From JBCCSZ01 sp039199225 (GTDB lineage: Bacteria > Bacteroidota > Bacteroidia > Chitinophagales > Saprospiraceae), in assembly GCA_039199225.1 (NCBI GenBank), contig JBCCSZ010000390.1, positions 1-5,865 on the forward strand: DNA of 5,865 nt. The letters are read 5' to 3'. This document shows, piece by piece, positions 1-5,781 of the stretch. The notes beneath the pieces are model-generated. The model was given only the letters and a program-made list of their open reading frames with translations, did no database searches and had not been told where the DNA came from. Within the stretch, counting starts at the first letter, position 1. Each line of letters starts with the position of its first letter. Position numbers and translations under genes: made by a program.

Positions 1-1
1 A

Positions 2-574
2 GAGACTGACAATCGCAATCTCTACACCGAGTTGCGAAGCAAGGGCTACTATGTGACGGATTACTTTGAGACAGAGTTTGAGGATGTTCGCATTCCCGAG
101 GGTAAAAAGTTTGCCTATCTGACCTCCGATAAAGACCCATTGCAAGCAATGCAAGGCCGCGATTACTTGCTACCAGCCAGCCAACTGGCCATCCCTTTTC
201 TGAAAAAACAATCCAATAAGGGCTTCTTTCTAATGATAGAAGGTTCTCAGATAGATTGGGGTGGGCATGCCAATAACTCAGAATACATTATTACAGAGTT
301 GCTTGACTTTGATAAGACCATTGGGATGGTTTTAGATTGGGCAGAGAAGGATAAGAACACACTTGTAATCGTCACTGCCGATCATGAAACAGGAGGGTAT
401 TCCATCGTTCCTGGTTCTACGGCCGACAGCCTCGTTACGAAATTTACGACAGATTACCACACAGCAGTAATGATCCCCGTATTTGCATATGGACCGGGCT
501 CAGAAGCGTTCAGCGGTATCTACGAGAATACCGCGATTTACCACAAAATGCGAAAGGCGTTGAAATTTAAGTGA
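2..574 (+). CDS. Alkaline phosphatase, C-terminal part (5' end outside window)
   Basis: The frame is open from the left edge, so the N-terminus, signal peptide and nucleophilic serine lie outside the window; the visible part is 190 codons. It carries the C-terminal metal-site motifs of the PhoA-type alkaline phosphatase family, which hydrolyses phosphate monoesters, usually in the periplasm or outside the cell. These are IEGSQIDWGGHAN (codons about 79-91; Glu80 for Mg, Asp85 and His89 for Zn), VTADHETGG (Asp127-His128, Zn) and a late DYHTA (His153, Zn) followed by a VFAYGPGS-like segment. Trp follows the Zn-binding Asp where the E. coli enzyme has Lys; as I recall, this is the pattern of the cold-adapted TAB5/Vibrio-type enzymes. 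The protein ends in a basic LKFK tail with no sorting domain. The TTG at 32 is an internal codon, not a start. The stop TGA is at 572-574, facing lipA. Family assignment is firm; substrate is not known. Confidence 0.93.
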   Translation, partial: ETDNRNLYTELRSKGYYVTDYFETEFEDVRIPEGKKFAYLTSDKDPLQAMQGRDYLLPASQLAIPFLKKQSNKGFFLMIEGSQIDWGGHANNSEYIITELLDFDKTIGMVLDWAEKDKNTLVIVTADHETGGYSIVPGSTADSLVTKFTTDYHTAVMIPVFAYGPGSEAFSGIYENTAIYHKMRKALKFK

Positions 575-582
575 TCGAATCA
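572..582. repeat. Small inverted repeat spanning two converging stop codons
   Basis: TGAT-CGA-ATCA is a 4-base inverted repeat with a 3-base loop. Its left end is the phosphatase stop (TGA 572-574) and its right end is the lipA stop (TCA on +, 580-582). No GC-rich hairpin with a T-run is visible in the gap, so each transcript must end inside the opposing gene or by a factor-dependent route. Confidence 0.3.
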
Positions 583-1452
583 AAGATGTCTTTCGGCATG
601 ATAAGATGAACGCACCAGGGGACCGCTCTCAACAAAATCAAAACCTTTGCTCATTCCAACCTCTTTGTACTCGGCAAATTTATCGGGATGTACATAGGAG
701 GCTACTTCCAGGTGCATCTTAGTTGGCTGCAGATATTGGCCGATGGTCAAAACATCGCAGCCATGCTCGACCAAATCATCCATGATGCGGAATACTTGCT
801 CATCGGTTTCCCCCAATCCAACCATAATGCCTGATTTGGTGCGTTTTCCGAAATCCTTGGTTCTTTTGATTTGCTCAAGGCTGCGCTTGTACTTTGCTTG
901 CGGTCTGACCTTTCGGTAGAGGCTCTCCACGGTTTCCATATTGTGAGAAACAACCTCCTGCCCTGCGCTGATCATGCGCTCCAAGGCCCCCCAGGTTGCT
1001 CTGACGTCGGGAATCAGGGTTTCGATGGTCGTTTCAGGAGAGGATTCTTTGACAGCACGGACTGTTTCGTACCAAATTTCAGCACCTCTGTCCTTGCGCT
1101 CATCGCGATTGACGGAAGTAATGACGGCATGCTTTACCTGCATCAGGCGAATGGCTTCTGCGACACGGCGTGGCTCATCCTCATCATATTCAGGTGGCCG
1201 ACCGGTTTTGACAGCACAAAAGGAGCAAGATCGGGTACAAGTATTTCCAAGAATCATAAAGGTAGCGGTACCAGCCCCCCAGCATTCTCCCATATTGGGA
1301 CAGTTGCCACTTTGGCAGATGGTATGCAGCTTGTATTCGTCCACTAAGGCCCGAACATTCTTATATTTTTGCCCGATGGGCAACTTAACACGGAGCCAAT
1401 CCGGCTTGCGGCGGCGGGGTTCTTTTCTATCTACGACAGGAAGCTCAATCAT
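580..1452 (-). CDS. lipA: Lipoyl synthase (radical SAM)
   Basis: LipA inserts two sulfur atoms into protein-bound octanoyl groups to make the lipoyl cofactor of 2-oxoacid dehydrogenases and the glycine cleavage system, in the cytosol. All diagnostic residues are present in the 290-residue product, a normal length for the family. The auxiliary 4Fe-4S cluster cysteines are Cys46, Cys51 and Cys57 (CQSGNC then GEC). The radical-SAM triad is Cys72, Cys76, Cys79 (CTRSCSFC). ITSVNRDERKDRGA (about 111-124) is the family's SAM-site strand, with Asn in place of the usual first Asp. SHNMETV (169-175) follows, and a C-terminal RSSYHAE (281-287) supplies the serine that ligates the auxiliary cluster. The ATG at 1452 gives the expected short N-terminal extension; there is no clear Shine-Dalgarno. 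No lipB lies beside it. The gene follows the barrel-protein gene after 111 bases and could be co-transcribed or have its own promoter. Confidence 0.97.
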   Translation of the reverse strand: MIELPVVDRKEPRRRKPDWLRVKLPIGQKYKNVRALVDEYKLHTICQSGNCPNMGECWGAGTATFMILGNTCTRSCSFCAVKTGRPPEYDEDEPRRVAEAIRLMQVKHAVITSVNRDERKDRGAEIWYETVRAVKESSPETTIETLIPDVRATWGALERMISAGQEVVSHNMETVESLYRKVRPQAKYKRSLEQIKRTKDFGKRTKSGIMVGLGETDEQVFRIMDDLVEHGCDVLTIGQYLQPTKMHLEVASYVHPDKFAEYKEVGMSKGFDFVESGPLVRSSYHAERHL

Positions 1453-1479
1453 CGCAATGGAACATTTTAATTATTTCAC

Positions 1480-1492
1480 GGGGATATACCCC
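1480..1492. repeat. GGGG/CCCC hairpin in the lipA leader
   Basis: GGGG-ATATA-CCCC is a perfect 4-base GC stem with a 5-base loop, 27 bases upstream of the lipA start. It lies in an AT-rich leader and has no T-run in the lipA direction, so it is not a normal terminator. It may be a small mRNA hairpin or protein site, or chance. About 30 bases further upstream on the minus strand there is a near match to the -7 promoter pattern (TATCATTTG, one base too long). Confidence 0.25.
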
Positions 1493-1563
1493 TAGTACAA
1501 TCTATACGCTGATTGCATAATCAAATGATAAACACCAGAATGCTGAAAGGGGTTCAGATTCTT

Positions 1564-2364
1564 TTACCAGCGCTTACCCAATTGCAAAGATATGAAAAGG
1601 TTGATGAAAAACGGACGGTTCTCTGCACCATCTACGTCAGCCATGATGGGAACTTTTTGTAGGAAAATATCTCCCATAATCCCCGCTTCGATGGCCTTTA
1701 CAAACTCATCGAAAGCACCCCAGTCGAAGTGGATGCTGGCCTTAAAGTGCGCACCAGGACGGATACCCAGCTCGCTCAGACCCTTTGTAAAGCCAGAGGA
1801 ACCATAGATGCGGTTCTCATCGAGGAATATGTTTCTATTCTCTTCATTGTATTTCTCACTGACCAGGTAACGAGGAGAACCTGGCTCAACAGAACGGATG
1901 ATTTCTAAATAGTATGGTTTCAAAAGACCCAAGGTGAAGCCACCTTCATAGTTGACACCGATGGCAAGTCCTTTTCTTTTGGCTTTCTCAGAAAAATACC
2001 TCTTTTCACCGATTCCAGCTCGGATGGCATACAGATTATTGATTTTTCCAAGGATGAAGGAACGAGAAGTCTTGCCCCCACCCCAGCTTGGATAATCAAA
2101 ACTTTGGCGTTGTTCTTTTGGATGGCGCAACTCGCCGATTTCAAAATGGTAATACCTTGTCTTATAATAGGTCTTGATCTGACCAACATTGACGGCCAGT
2201 GCCAGCCCTCTATTGGTGTGGATACGTAAGTCCACTGCCAGCTCCTTGTTGAATACCAGGCCCTTGTTTTCAAAATTCATTGAACGAGGCTGAATGGTAT
2301 TTTGACCATAAGCAGCTGAAAAGATGAACAAAACGAATATAAGTGAACAAAATATATTTTTCAT
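1564..2364 (-). CDS. Secreted, probable outer-membrane beta-barrel protein of unknown function
   Basis: I do not recognise a named family. The 266-residue product begins with a clear Sec signal peptide: Lys2, a hydrophobic core at 4-15 (IFCSLIFVLFIF), and a likely cleavage after AYG at residue 20, leaving Gln21. Cys6 lies inside the core and is not a lipobox. The mature part alternates hydrophobic and polar residues in many short stretches (for example 41-61, 66-79, 132-147, 201-214, 225-240), is rich in Gly and aromatics, and ends FINLFISLQLGKRW. The last strand with a terminal Trp resembles the C-terminal signal of outer-membrane barrels. This points to a small porin-like barrel, but no motif tells the substrate. 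The ATG at 2364 is chosen because it starts the signal peptide. lipA follows in the same direction after 111 bases, which suggests but does not prove a shared transcript. A secreted soluble beta protein is the alternative. Confidence 0.75.
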   Translation of the reverse strand: MKNIFCSLIFVLFIFSAAYGQNTIQPRSMNFENKGLVFNKELAVDLRIHTNRGLALAVNVGQIKTYYKTRYYHFEIGELRHPKEQRQSFDYPSWGGGKTSRSFILGKINNLYAIRAGIGEKRYFSEKAKRKGLAIGVNYEGGFTLGLLKPYYLEIIRSVEPGSPRYLVSEKYNEENRNIFLDENRIYGSSGFTKGLSELGIRPGAHFKASIHFDWGAFDEFVKAIEAGIMGDIFLQKVPIMADVDGAENRPFFINLFISLQLGKRW

Positions 2365-2535
2365 AATCCGGTACGGTTGCTATAATCTTTGCCGAAATGG
2401 CCCTCTCACAATCATTAAATATACACATATAAACGGAAAAAAGCCATCGGAGTTCGTAATTTCAACTATCAAATACAGACTAATTTCCCTTAAAGATTGT
2501 ATTCGTAGTATATCAGACATCTAGGGGCTCACAAA

Positions 2536-3684
2536 TCAGGAAGCGGTCCGATTTGGGAGGGAAAAAGGTAGGTAACAGATGATATTTGGTCGATTGGACT
2601 GGGTGTCCTCTTCCAGATGTATGCTTCCCTGTTGGATTTCAATGAGCTTGCGGGCAATGGTTAGATGCAAAACGAGTTGGGAAAGGTCTTCTTCCGGCCA
2701 ATTTTCGCTTGCATGAGGCTCTTTTACGTCCTGCTCGACCAACCTCAGCTCCAAAATACAGGTATTTTCCTCTGTGCGACTGACCGAAATTTCAAGTCTC
2801 ATCTTCAACCATAAATGGTAGCGAAAGGTGTGGACAAAGAGGCTGTATAAGATTTGTTGCAAGTAAATGGGCCGACCGACGAGCTGATTGGGAACATCGT
2901 CGAGTATATCGTACTCTATGGCTCCTTCCTCCTCCATGTATTCCCTCAACACCATGTTGACTCCATCCAAAGTTTCCTGAAGTTCAAAGGGAATTTCCAC
3001 TTCTGGCGATTGACTGTCCGCACCAATTCGGGCAATCATTTCCAATTCTTCCATGATCTCCTGAAGTCGAAAAACAGACGTTTTCAAGGTTCTCAGGAAG
3101 TGAAGTGGAGGCGGAGCAGCTCCATTGGTCGTAAAATACTGCCCAATCAGACCATCTAAAGCATTGATGGGCGACTGAAGGGCCATCCGGAGGCGATCGT
3201 AGTATTGGTATTGGACTTTTTGAAAACTTTCGAGCAACAAGTTTTTCCGGAGCAAAATATCTTTTTGTCGACGAAGCTTCCGGTAGTTTTGCTCCATTAG
3301 ATGACGCTGAATCTCTAGCTCATTCCGTCTTTGTTGCAACTCTCGGAATTGTTCGTACAACCAGGTGTAATCGTAGATACCCCAGAGAATTTGCTCCTGC
3401 CCATCCGTTTGAACAAGCATGAAGGTAAAATCGTAAATGCCAGGTAAGACCTTCATCCCAGGTTCGATACGGGTAAACCTGATTTCGGGGCTACCAACTG
3501 ACAGCTCTTGTAGGGACGGAAAAATGCTTTCCAGAAAAGGATACCACTTTACGGCAGTCTGACCAGTCAAAAAATCTACAGAAAAGATGGAATCACAGCT
3601 CTCGAGTATGTACCCCTCGCGATCCATCAGTATGAGTTGGCTGAATGAAGGGGCCTGTGATCTGTATTTATCCAATTCCCTCAT
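2536..3684 (-). CDS. PAS / coiled-coil / degenerate histidine-kinase-like protein
   Basis: Numbering is from ATG 3684 (382 residues). Residues about 10-108 read as a PAS-like sensor domain (ILMDREGYILES near the start, then a strand ending ILWGIYDYTWLYEQ). A charged coiled coil spans about 108-160. A HisKA-like helix follows, and about 233-378 resembles a HATPase domain ending in a CYLPF strand. The catalytic residues are lost. The H-box motif HE(I/L)RTPLN reads MALQSPIN, so Met167 replaces the phosphorylated His. The N-box Asn residues are Ser281 and His285. The D-G-G of the G1 box aligns with Glu317, Asp319 and Lys321, and the G2 glycines are gone (LVLHLTIA). There is no membrane segment or signal peptide, so it is cytosolic. 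I infer a pseudokinase scaffold or sensor, not an enzyme. ATG 3684 starts one base after the GTPase stop (TGA-G-ATG); GTG 3693, overlapping by 8 bases, is the other possible start. Translational coupling is likely. Confidence 0.85.
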   Translation of the reverse strand: MRELDKYRSQAPSFSQLILMDREGYILESCDSIFSVDFLTGQTAVKWYPFLESIFPSLQELSVGSPEIRFTRIEPGMKVLPGIYDFTFMLVQTDGQEQILWGIYDYTWLYEQFRELQQRRNELEIQRHLMEQNYRKLRRQKDILLRKNLLLESFQKVQYQYYDRLRMALQSPINALDGLIGQYFTTNGAAPPPLHFLRTLKTSVFRLQEIMEELEMIARIGADSQSPEVEIPFELQETLDGVNMVLREYMEEEGAIEYDILDDVPNQLVGRPIYLQQILYSLFVHTFRYHLWLKMRLEISVSRTEENTCILELRLVEQDVKEPHASENWPEEDLSQLVLHLTIARKLIEIQQGSIHLEEDTQSNRPNIICYLPFSLPNRTAS

Positions 3685-3685
3685 C

Positions 3686-4174
3686 TCAATCACTCAACAG
3701 CGCCCGACCCATATCCTGAAAAAGTGTCTCGACATTCTCACCGGTTTTGGCGCTCGTGAGTATATCCCAGGGAACGGAGACTTCCTCTTGAATGCCCGCA
3801 ATATCCTCTTCACTGATCAAATCCCGTTTGTTGCCCACAATTCGCACAACACAACCCTGCACCAATTTATTGAGGTATTCCAGGTCAGATTGTATGTTCT
3901 TGTACGTAGAGGGGCGACTGAGGTCAAAAACGTAGATGATGCCACTGGCTCCGAGAAAATAGGAAGTTGGTACTTTATCCTGAGAAACTTCACCAGCAAT
4001 ATCCCACAATAAGATAGAAATCTCGCGACCATCGACTTCCACCAGTTTCTTATTGACTTTCACGCCAATAGTCGTCAGATATTTATCACTGAAGCGATTG
4101 AAGATAAATTGGTTGAACAAAGAAGTTTTTCCAACTCCAAAGCTTCCGGTTAAGATTACCTTTTTACTGGTCAT
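3686..4174 (-). CDS. Ras/Rab-like small GTPase with Glu at the catalytic Gln position
   Basis: This is a stand-alone 162-residue G domain with every nucleotide motif in order: P-loop GSFGVGKT (10-17), switch I Thr35 in TTIGVKV, G3 WDIAGE (57-62), G4 NKRD (115-118) and G5 TSAKTG (140-145). The switch I and G3 sequences are closer to eukaryotic Rab/Ras than to translation or Era-type GTPases. The position after DxxG, normally the catalytic Gln (Gln61 of Ras), is Glu62. There is no signal peptide, membrane helix or C-terminal cysteine for prenylation, so it should be a soluble switch protein held at its site by partners. It lies 8 bases after the longin-like gene and just before the pseudokinase gene, which makes both likely partners, as MglA has MglB in Myxococcus. 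The ATG at 4174 puts the P-loop at the usual distance from the N-terminus. The GTPase call is firm; its cellular role is unknown. Confidence 0.95.
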   Translation of the reverse strand: MTSKKVILTGSFGVGKTSLFNQFIFNRFSDKYLTTIGVKVNKKLVEVDGREISILLWDIAGEVSQDKVPTSYFLGASGIIYVFDLSRPSTYKNIQSDLEYLNKLVQGCVVRIVGNKRDLISEEDIAGIQEEVSVPWDILTSAKTGENVETLFQDMGRALLSD

Positions 4175-4182
4175 AAGAGCAA

Positions 4183-5034
4183 TTAGTTTTGCTGCTCTAT
4201 CCTAGCAGCAGGCGTAATGAAATAATTTTTGAGTTTTTCGGATATGAATTTAAAATTATTTTCATCCAATACTTGATGGTCAGACAATTCATGCTGCGCA
4301 AAATCCATCATCATGCTGGACAGCTCATCTTTTTCACTCGTGGAGATGGAACCACTAAAAGCAATGGCAATATAATAAGAATGGATATTTTGAATGAAGA
4401 TGTTGTAATTGCCGTACTGAATCATTTCCAGGTCTTGCCGCTCTCTTTTAAAGGCATCCTCCACAAAAGCCTTGATGGCAGTTAGCATTCCTGCTATCAC
4501 CTCTCGATCAACCACCTCCTTTAGGGAGGCACTTCCCATCAAGAGGCCAGAATCCCGTTGGACCACATAGACCTCTTCAATCACATAGCCGTGCATGCTA
4601 CTGAGTATGATGTCGCTTTCTTCTACGCCAAACAGGCTAGCTTTAATACGTCCCCAAAAGCCCTTCGCTGACAAAGCATTCTTGATTTTGAAATCAATAT
4701 TGTCTTTGAGCAGTTGAAACTGATGCGCGATGAACTTTCGGATCATCTTGCCCAAAACCGGATAAATAACATTGAGAATTTCCTCTTGCGAATCTTTTAG
4801 CTTTCGATCCACAATCTTATCGACAGCCAGTTTGAATTCTTTTGGAAAATGTTGCTTAAAAAAAGTTAGCCGCTGTTCTATAATGGGAGAAACCTTCTCG
4901 GAGAGAGCGACCGGATCGTCCATCAGCTGCCGCAATTCATCCAAAGAGGCGCGATCCTCGCTTAGGAGAATATCTTTGAGCTGTTTCATCAAAAGCCCAT
5001 CTGTGCCTTCCTTTTGTTTTCCCTCTCCGGTCAT
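4183..5034 (-). CDS. Longin/roadblock-like domain protein, likely GTPase partner
   Basis: The 283-residue product has no signal peptide or membrane helix. Residues about 15-45 hold a LKDILL...LDELRQLMDDP motif, residues about 46-120 are helical and charged with a YPVLGKMIRKFI core, and residues about 145-245 read as an alternating alpha/beta domain: a strand EEVYVVQRDSGLLMGSAS, a helix GMLTAIKAFVEDAF, strands around EMIQYGNYNIFIQ and YYIAIAFSG, then a helix. From memory, this same order (L-R-LLL motif, PVIGPAIRKAI, strand with RxTGLLL, GMLTAI..FV) occurs upstream of the OmpA domain in large cyanobacterial and Bacteroidota OmpA-type proteins; here there is no OmpA domain and the protein stops soon after. 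The fold is of the longin/roadblock type, whose members bind small GTPases, and the next gene, 8 bases away, is one. The partner role is inference. ATG 5034 lies 12 bases after the upstream stop, without a Shine-Dalgarno. Confidence 0.8.
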   Translation of the reverse strand: MTGEGKQKEGTDGLLMKQLKDILLSEDRASLDELRQLMDDPVALSEKVSPIIEQRLTFFKQHFPKEFKLAVDKIVDRKLKDSQEEILNVIYPVLGKMIRKFIAHQFQLLKDNIDFKIKNALSAKGFWGRIKASLFGVEESDIILSSMHGYVIEEVYVVQRDSGLLMGSASLKEVVDREVIAGMLTAIKAFVEDAFKRERQDLEMIQYGNYNIFIQNIHSYYIAIAFSGSISTSEKDELSSMMMDFAQHELSDHQVLDENNFKFISEKLKNYFITPAARIEQQN

Positions 5035-5046
5035 ATATCAATAAAA

Positions 5047-5406
5047 TCATTCGTCTAGCAACTGCTTACTGACCTTGGCCAACATTTTACCGAGGCGATT
5101 GCGATCCTCTTTGCTTGTCTTGCGAAGTTTGTTGTCCAGGTTCGTCACATTGTCGATCAACTGTTTTTCCAGCTTCTCGAATCGATCGAGCATCTCTTGC
5201 TCAATTTCCTTCACTCGCTTATCGTAATCTGCCTCCATCTGTTGCAAGCGGCTCTGAAATTCTCCTTCCATTGTCTTGAATCGATCGGAGATGTCAGAAA
5301 ACTGACGCTCGTAATCATTCATCTGCTTGCCCATCAAGATGTCTCGGATGGTACTCAACTCGCCCATTCCAGGCATAGATGGTTGGTTGTTCTCTTTGTT
5401 TGCCAT
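5047..5406 (-). CDS. Small cytosolic coiled-coil protein, first gene of the GTPase operon
   Basis: Numbering is from ATG 5406 (119 residues). I do not recognise a named family. After a short Pro/Gly/Met-rich N-terminus (residues 8-16) comes a LSTIRDILMG motif (17-26), then a continuous, highly charged helix from about 30 to 95 with heptad-like hydrophobics (Phe36, Ile39, Phe43, Met46, Phe50, Leu54, Met57, Val65, Ile68, Met72, Phe76, Leu79, Leu83), and a basic tail (95-115). It has no membrane segment and no cysteine. The IRDIL segment resembles LKDIL near the N-terminus of the next protein, which suggests a shared docking element. It is likely to be a dimeric adaptor or filament-like scaffold in the same complex. 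A TTG at 5415 in frame could add three residues, but ATG 5406 is the more normal start. The downstream gene begins 12 bases after its stop. Confidence 0.8.
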   Translation of the reverse strand: MANKENNQPSMPGMGELSTIRDILMGKQMNDYERQFSDISDRFKTMEGEFQSRLQQMEADYDKRVKEIEQEMLDRFEKLEKQLIDNVTNLDNKLRKTSKEDRNRLGKMLAKVSKQLLDE

Positions 5407-5473
5407 AAAACCCAATTTAAATAATACCGGCCGGAAGTTAAAATCAAAGGGGTCGACGCCGGATAAGATCGTC

Positions 5474-5481
5474 CAAATTTA
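5474..5481 (-). promoter_or_regulatory. Candidate -7 promoter box for the GTPase operon
   Basis: Read on the minus strand, 5481-5474 is TAAATTTG, an exact match to the Bacteroidota -7 pattern TAnnTTTG, 67 bases upstream of ATG 5406. No TTTG lies at the expected -33 distance; instead there is an AT-rich inverted repeat (TAATTT-AAT-AAATTA, 5488-5502), which could be an operator or simply a flexible A+T tract. One half of the pattern is good and the other is missing. Confidence 0.35.
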
Positions 5482-5654
5482 ACGGATTAATTTAATAAAT
5501 TATAAGTTGCGCTCTATTCGATGAAAAACCTTTGACTCAGATATTTGCTGCCAAACCGCAGGTTTTCGATCAACTTACTTGACGAATTCTCCTCAAAAAC
5601 TTTCGCCTATCGCAGCCCCAACGTATAAATAAAATCCCTCATCCACAGGGGCTC

Positions 5655-5689
5655 TTCAGTAGAATCCATATGCCTTTGTACCTACTGAA
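5655..5689. repeat. 8-base inverted repeat just upstream of the + strand promoter
   Basis: TTCAGTAG (5655-5662) and CTACTGAA (5682-5689) are perfect reverse complements, 19 bases apart, ending 7 bases before the -33 box. The right arm overlaps a tandem ACTGA-ACTGA (5684-5693). Centre-to-centre spacing of the arms is 27 bases. It could be a binding site for a dimeric regulator of the rightward gene, or the foot of a hairpin; no T-run follows, so it is not a terminator. Confidence 0.4.
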
Positions 5690-5696
5690 CTGAGAT

Positions 5697-5728
5697 TTTG
5701 TTTCCATCGAAAAATTTATTTAGTTTTG
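5697..5728 (+). promoter_or_regulatory. Bacteroidota-type promoter for the rightward gene
   Basis: TTTG at 5697-5700 and TAGTTTTG at 5721-5728 match the primary sigma factor pattern of Bacteroidota (TTTG at -33, TAnnTTTG at -7) with a 20-base spacer, which is the usual distance. Transcription would begin around 5733-5736, giving a leader of about 70 bases before ATG 5804. No other + strand gene lies downstream, so this supports the start at 5804. Confidence 0.65.
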
Positions 5729-5731
5729 ACC

Positions 5732-5741
5732 ATCACGTGAT
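5732..5741. promoter_or_regulatory. 10-base perfect palindrome at the predicted transcription start
   Basis: ATCACGTGAT is a perfect palindrome lying 3 bases after the -7 box, over the expected start point. A protein bound here would block initiation, so it is a candidate operator. Chance occurrence is possible for a single 10-base palindrome. Confidence 0.35.
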
Positions 5742-5779
5742 CAATGCAAAAAACTGCTGTCAGAAATGCTTATTGATCA
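5738..5779 (+). repeat. Leader hairpin: TGATCAAT ... ATTGATCA
   Basis: TGATCAAT (5738-5745) and ATTGATCA (5772-5779) are perfect reverse complements. Inside them GCA (5746-5748) can pair with TGC (5767-5769) across a 2-base bulge, leaving an 18-base loop. The element falls in the presumed 5' leader of the Upp-like gene, 24 bases before its ATG, so it may fold in the mRNA or act as a DNA site. I do not match it to a known riboswitch or PyrR site. Confidence 0.4.
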
Positions 5780-5781
5780 GC

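Noticed and set aside
974..1495. Open frame of 173 codons on the + strand inside lipA
   Set aside because: It lies antisense to a fully motif-supported lipA, its translation is rich in Ser/Arg without any recognisable pattern, and it has no promoter match.
2324..2524. Open frame of 66 codons on the + strand in the gap between the barrel gene and the pseudokinase gene
   Set aside because: The first part is antisense to the signal peptide coding region, the start lacks a promoter or ribosome site, and the composition is that of AT-rich non-coding DNA.
2365..2535. Search for a terminator and a promoter in the 171-base gap upstream of the barrel gene
   Set aside because: No stable GC-rich hairpin followed by T residues and no exact TAnnTTTG on the minus strand; the nearest (TGTATTTG) has a mismatch and no -33 partner.
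2536..3684. Annotation as an active sensor histidine kinase paired with a response regulator
   Set aside because: The phospho-acceptor His, N-box Asn and G-box glycines are absent, and no response-regulator gene is present in the window.
3587..4012. Open frame of 141 codons on the + strand across the GTPase/pseudokinase junction
   Set aside because: It is antisense to the GTPase, whose motifs are all intact, and its translation shows no domain; treated as a shadow frame.
5635..5651. CCCTC...GGGG stretch in the intergenic region as a possible terminator
   Set aside because: Arms are only 3 to 4 bases, imperfect, and no T-run follows in either direction.
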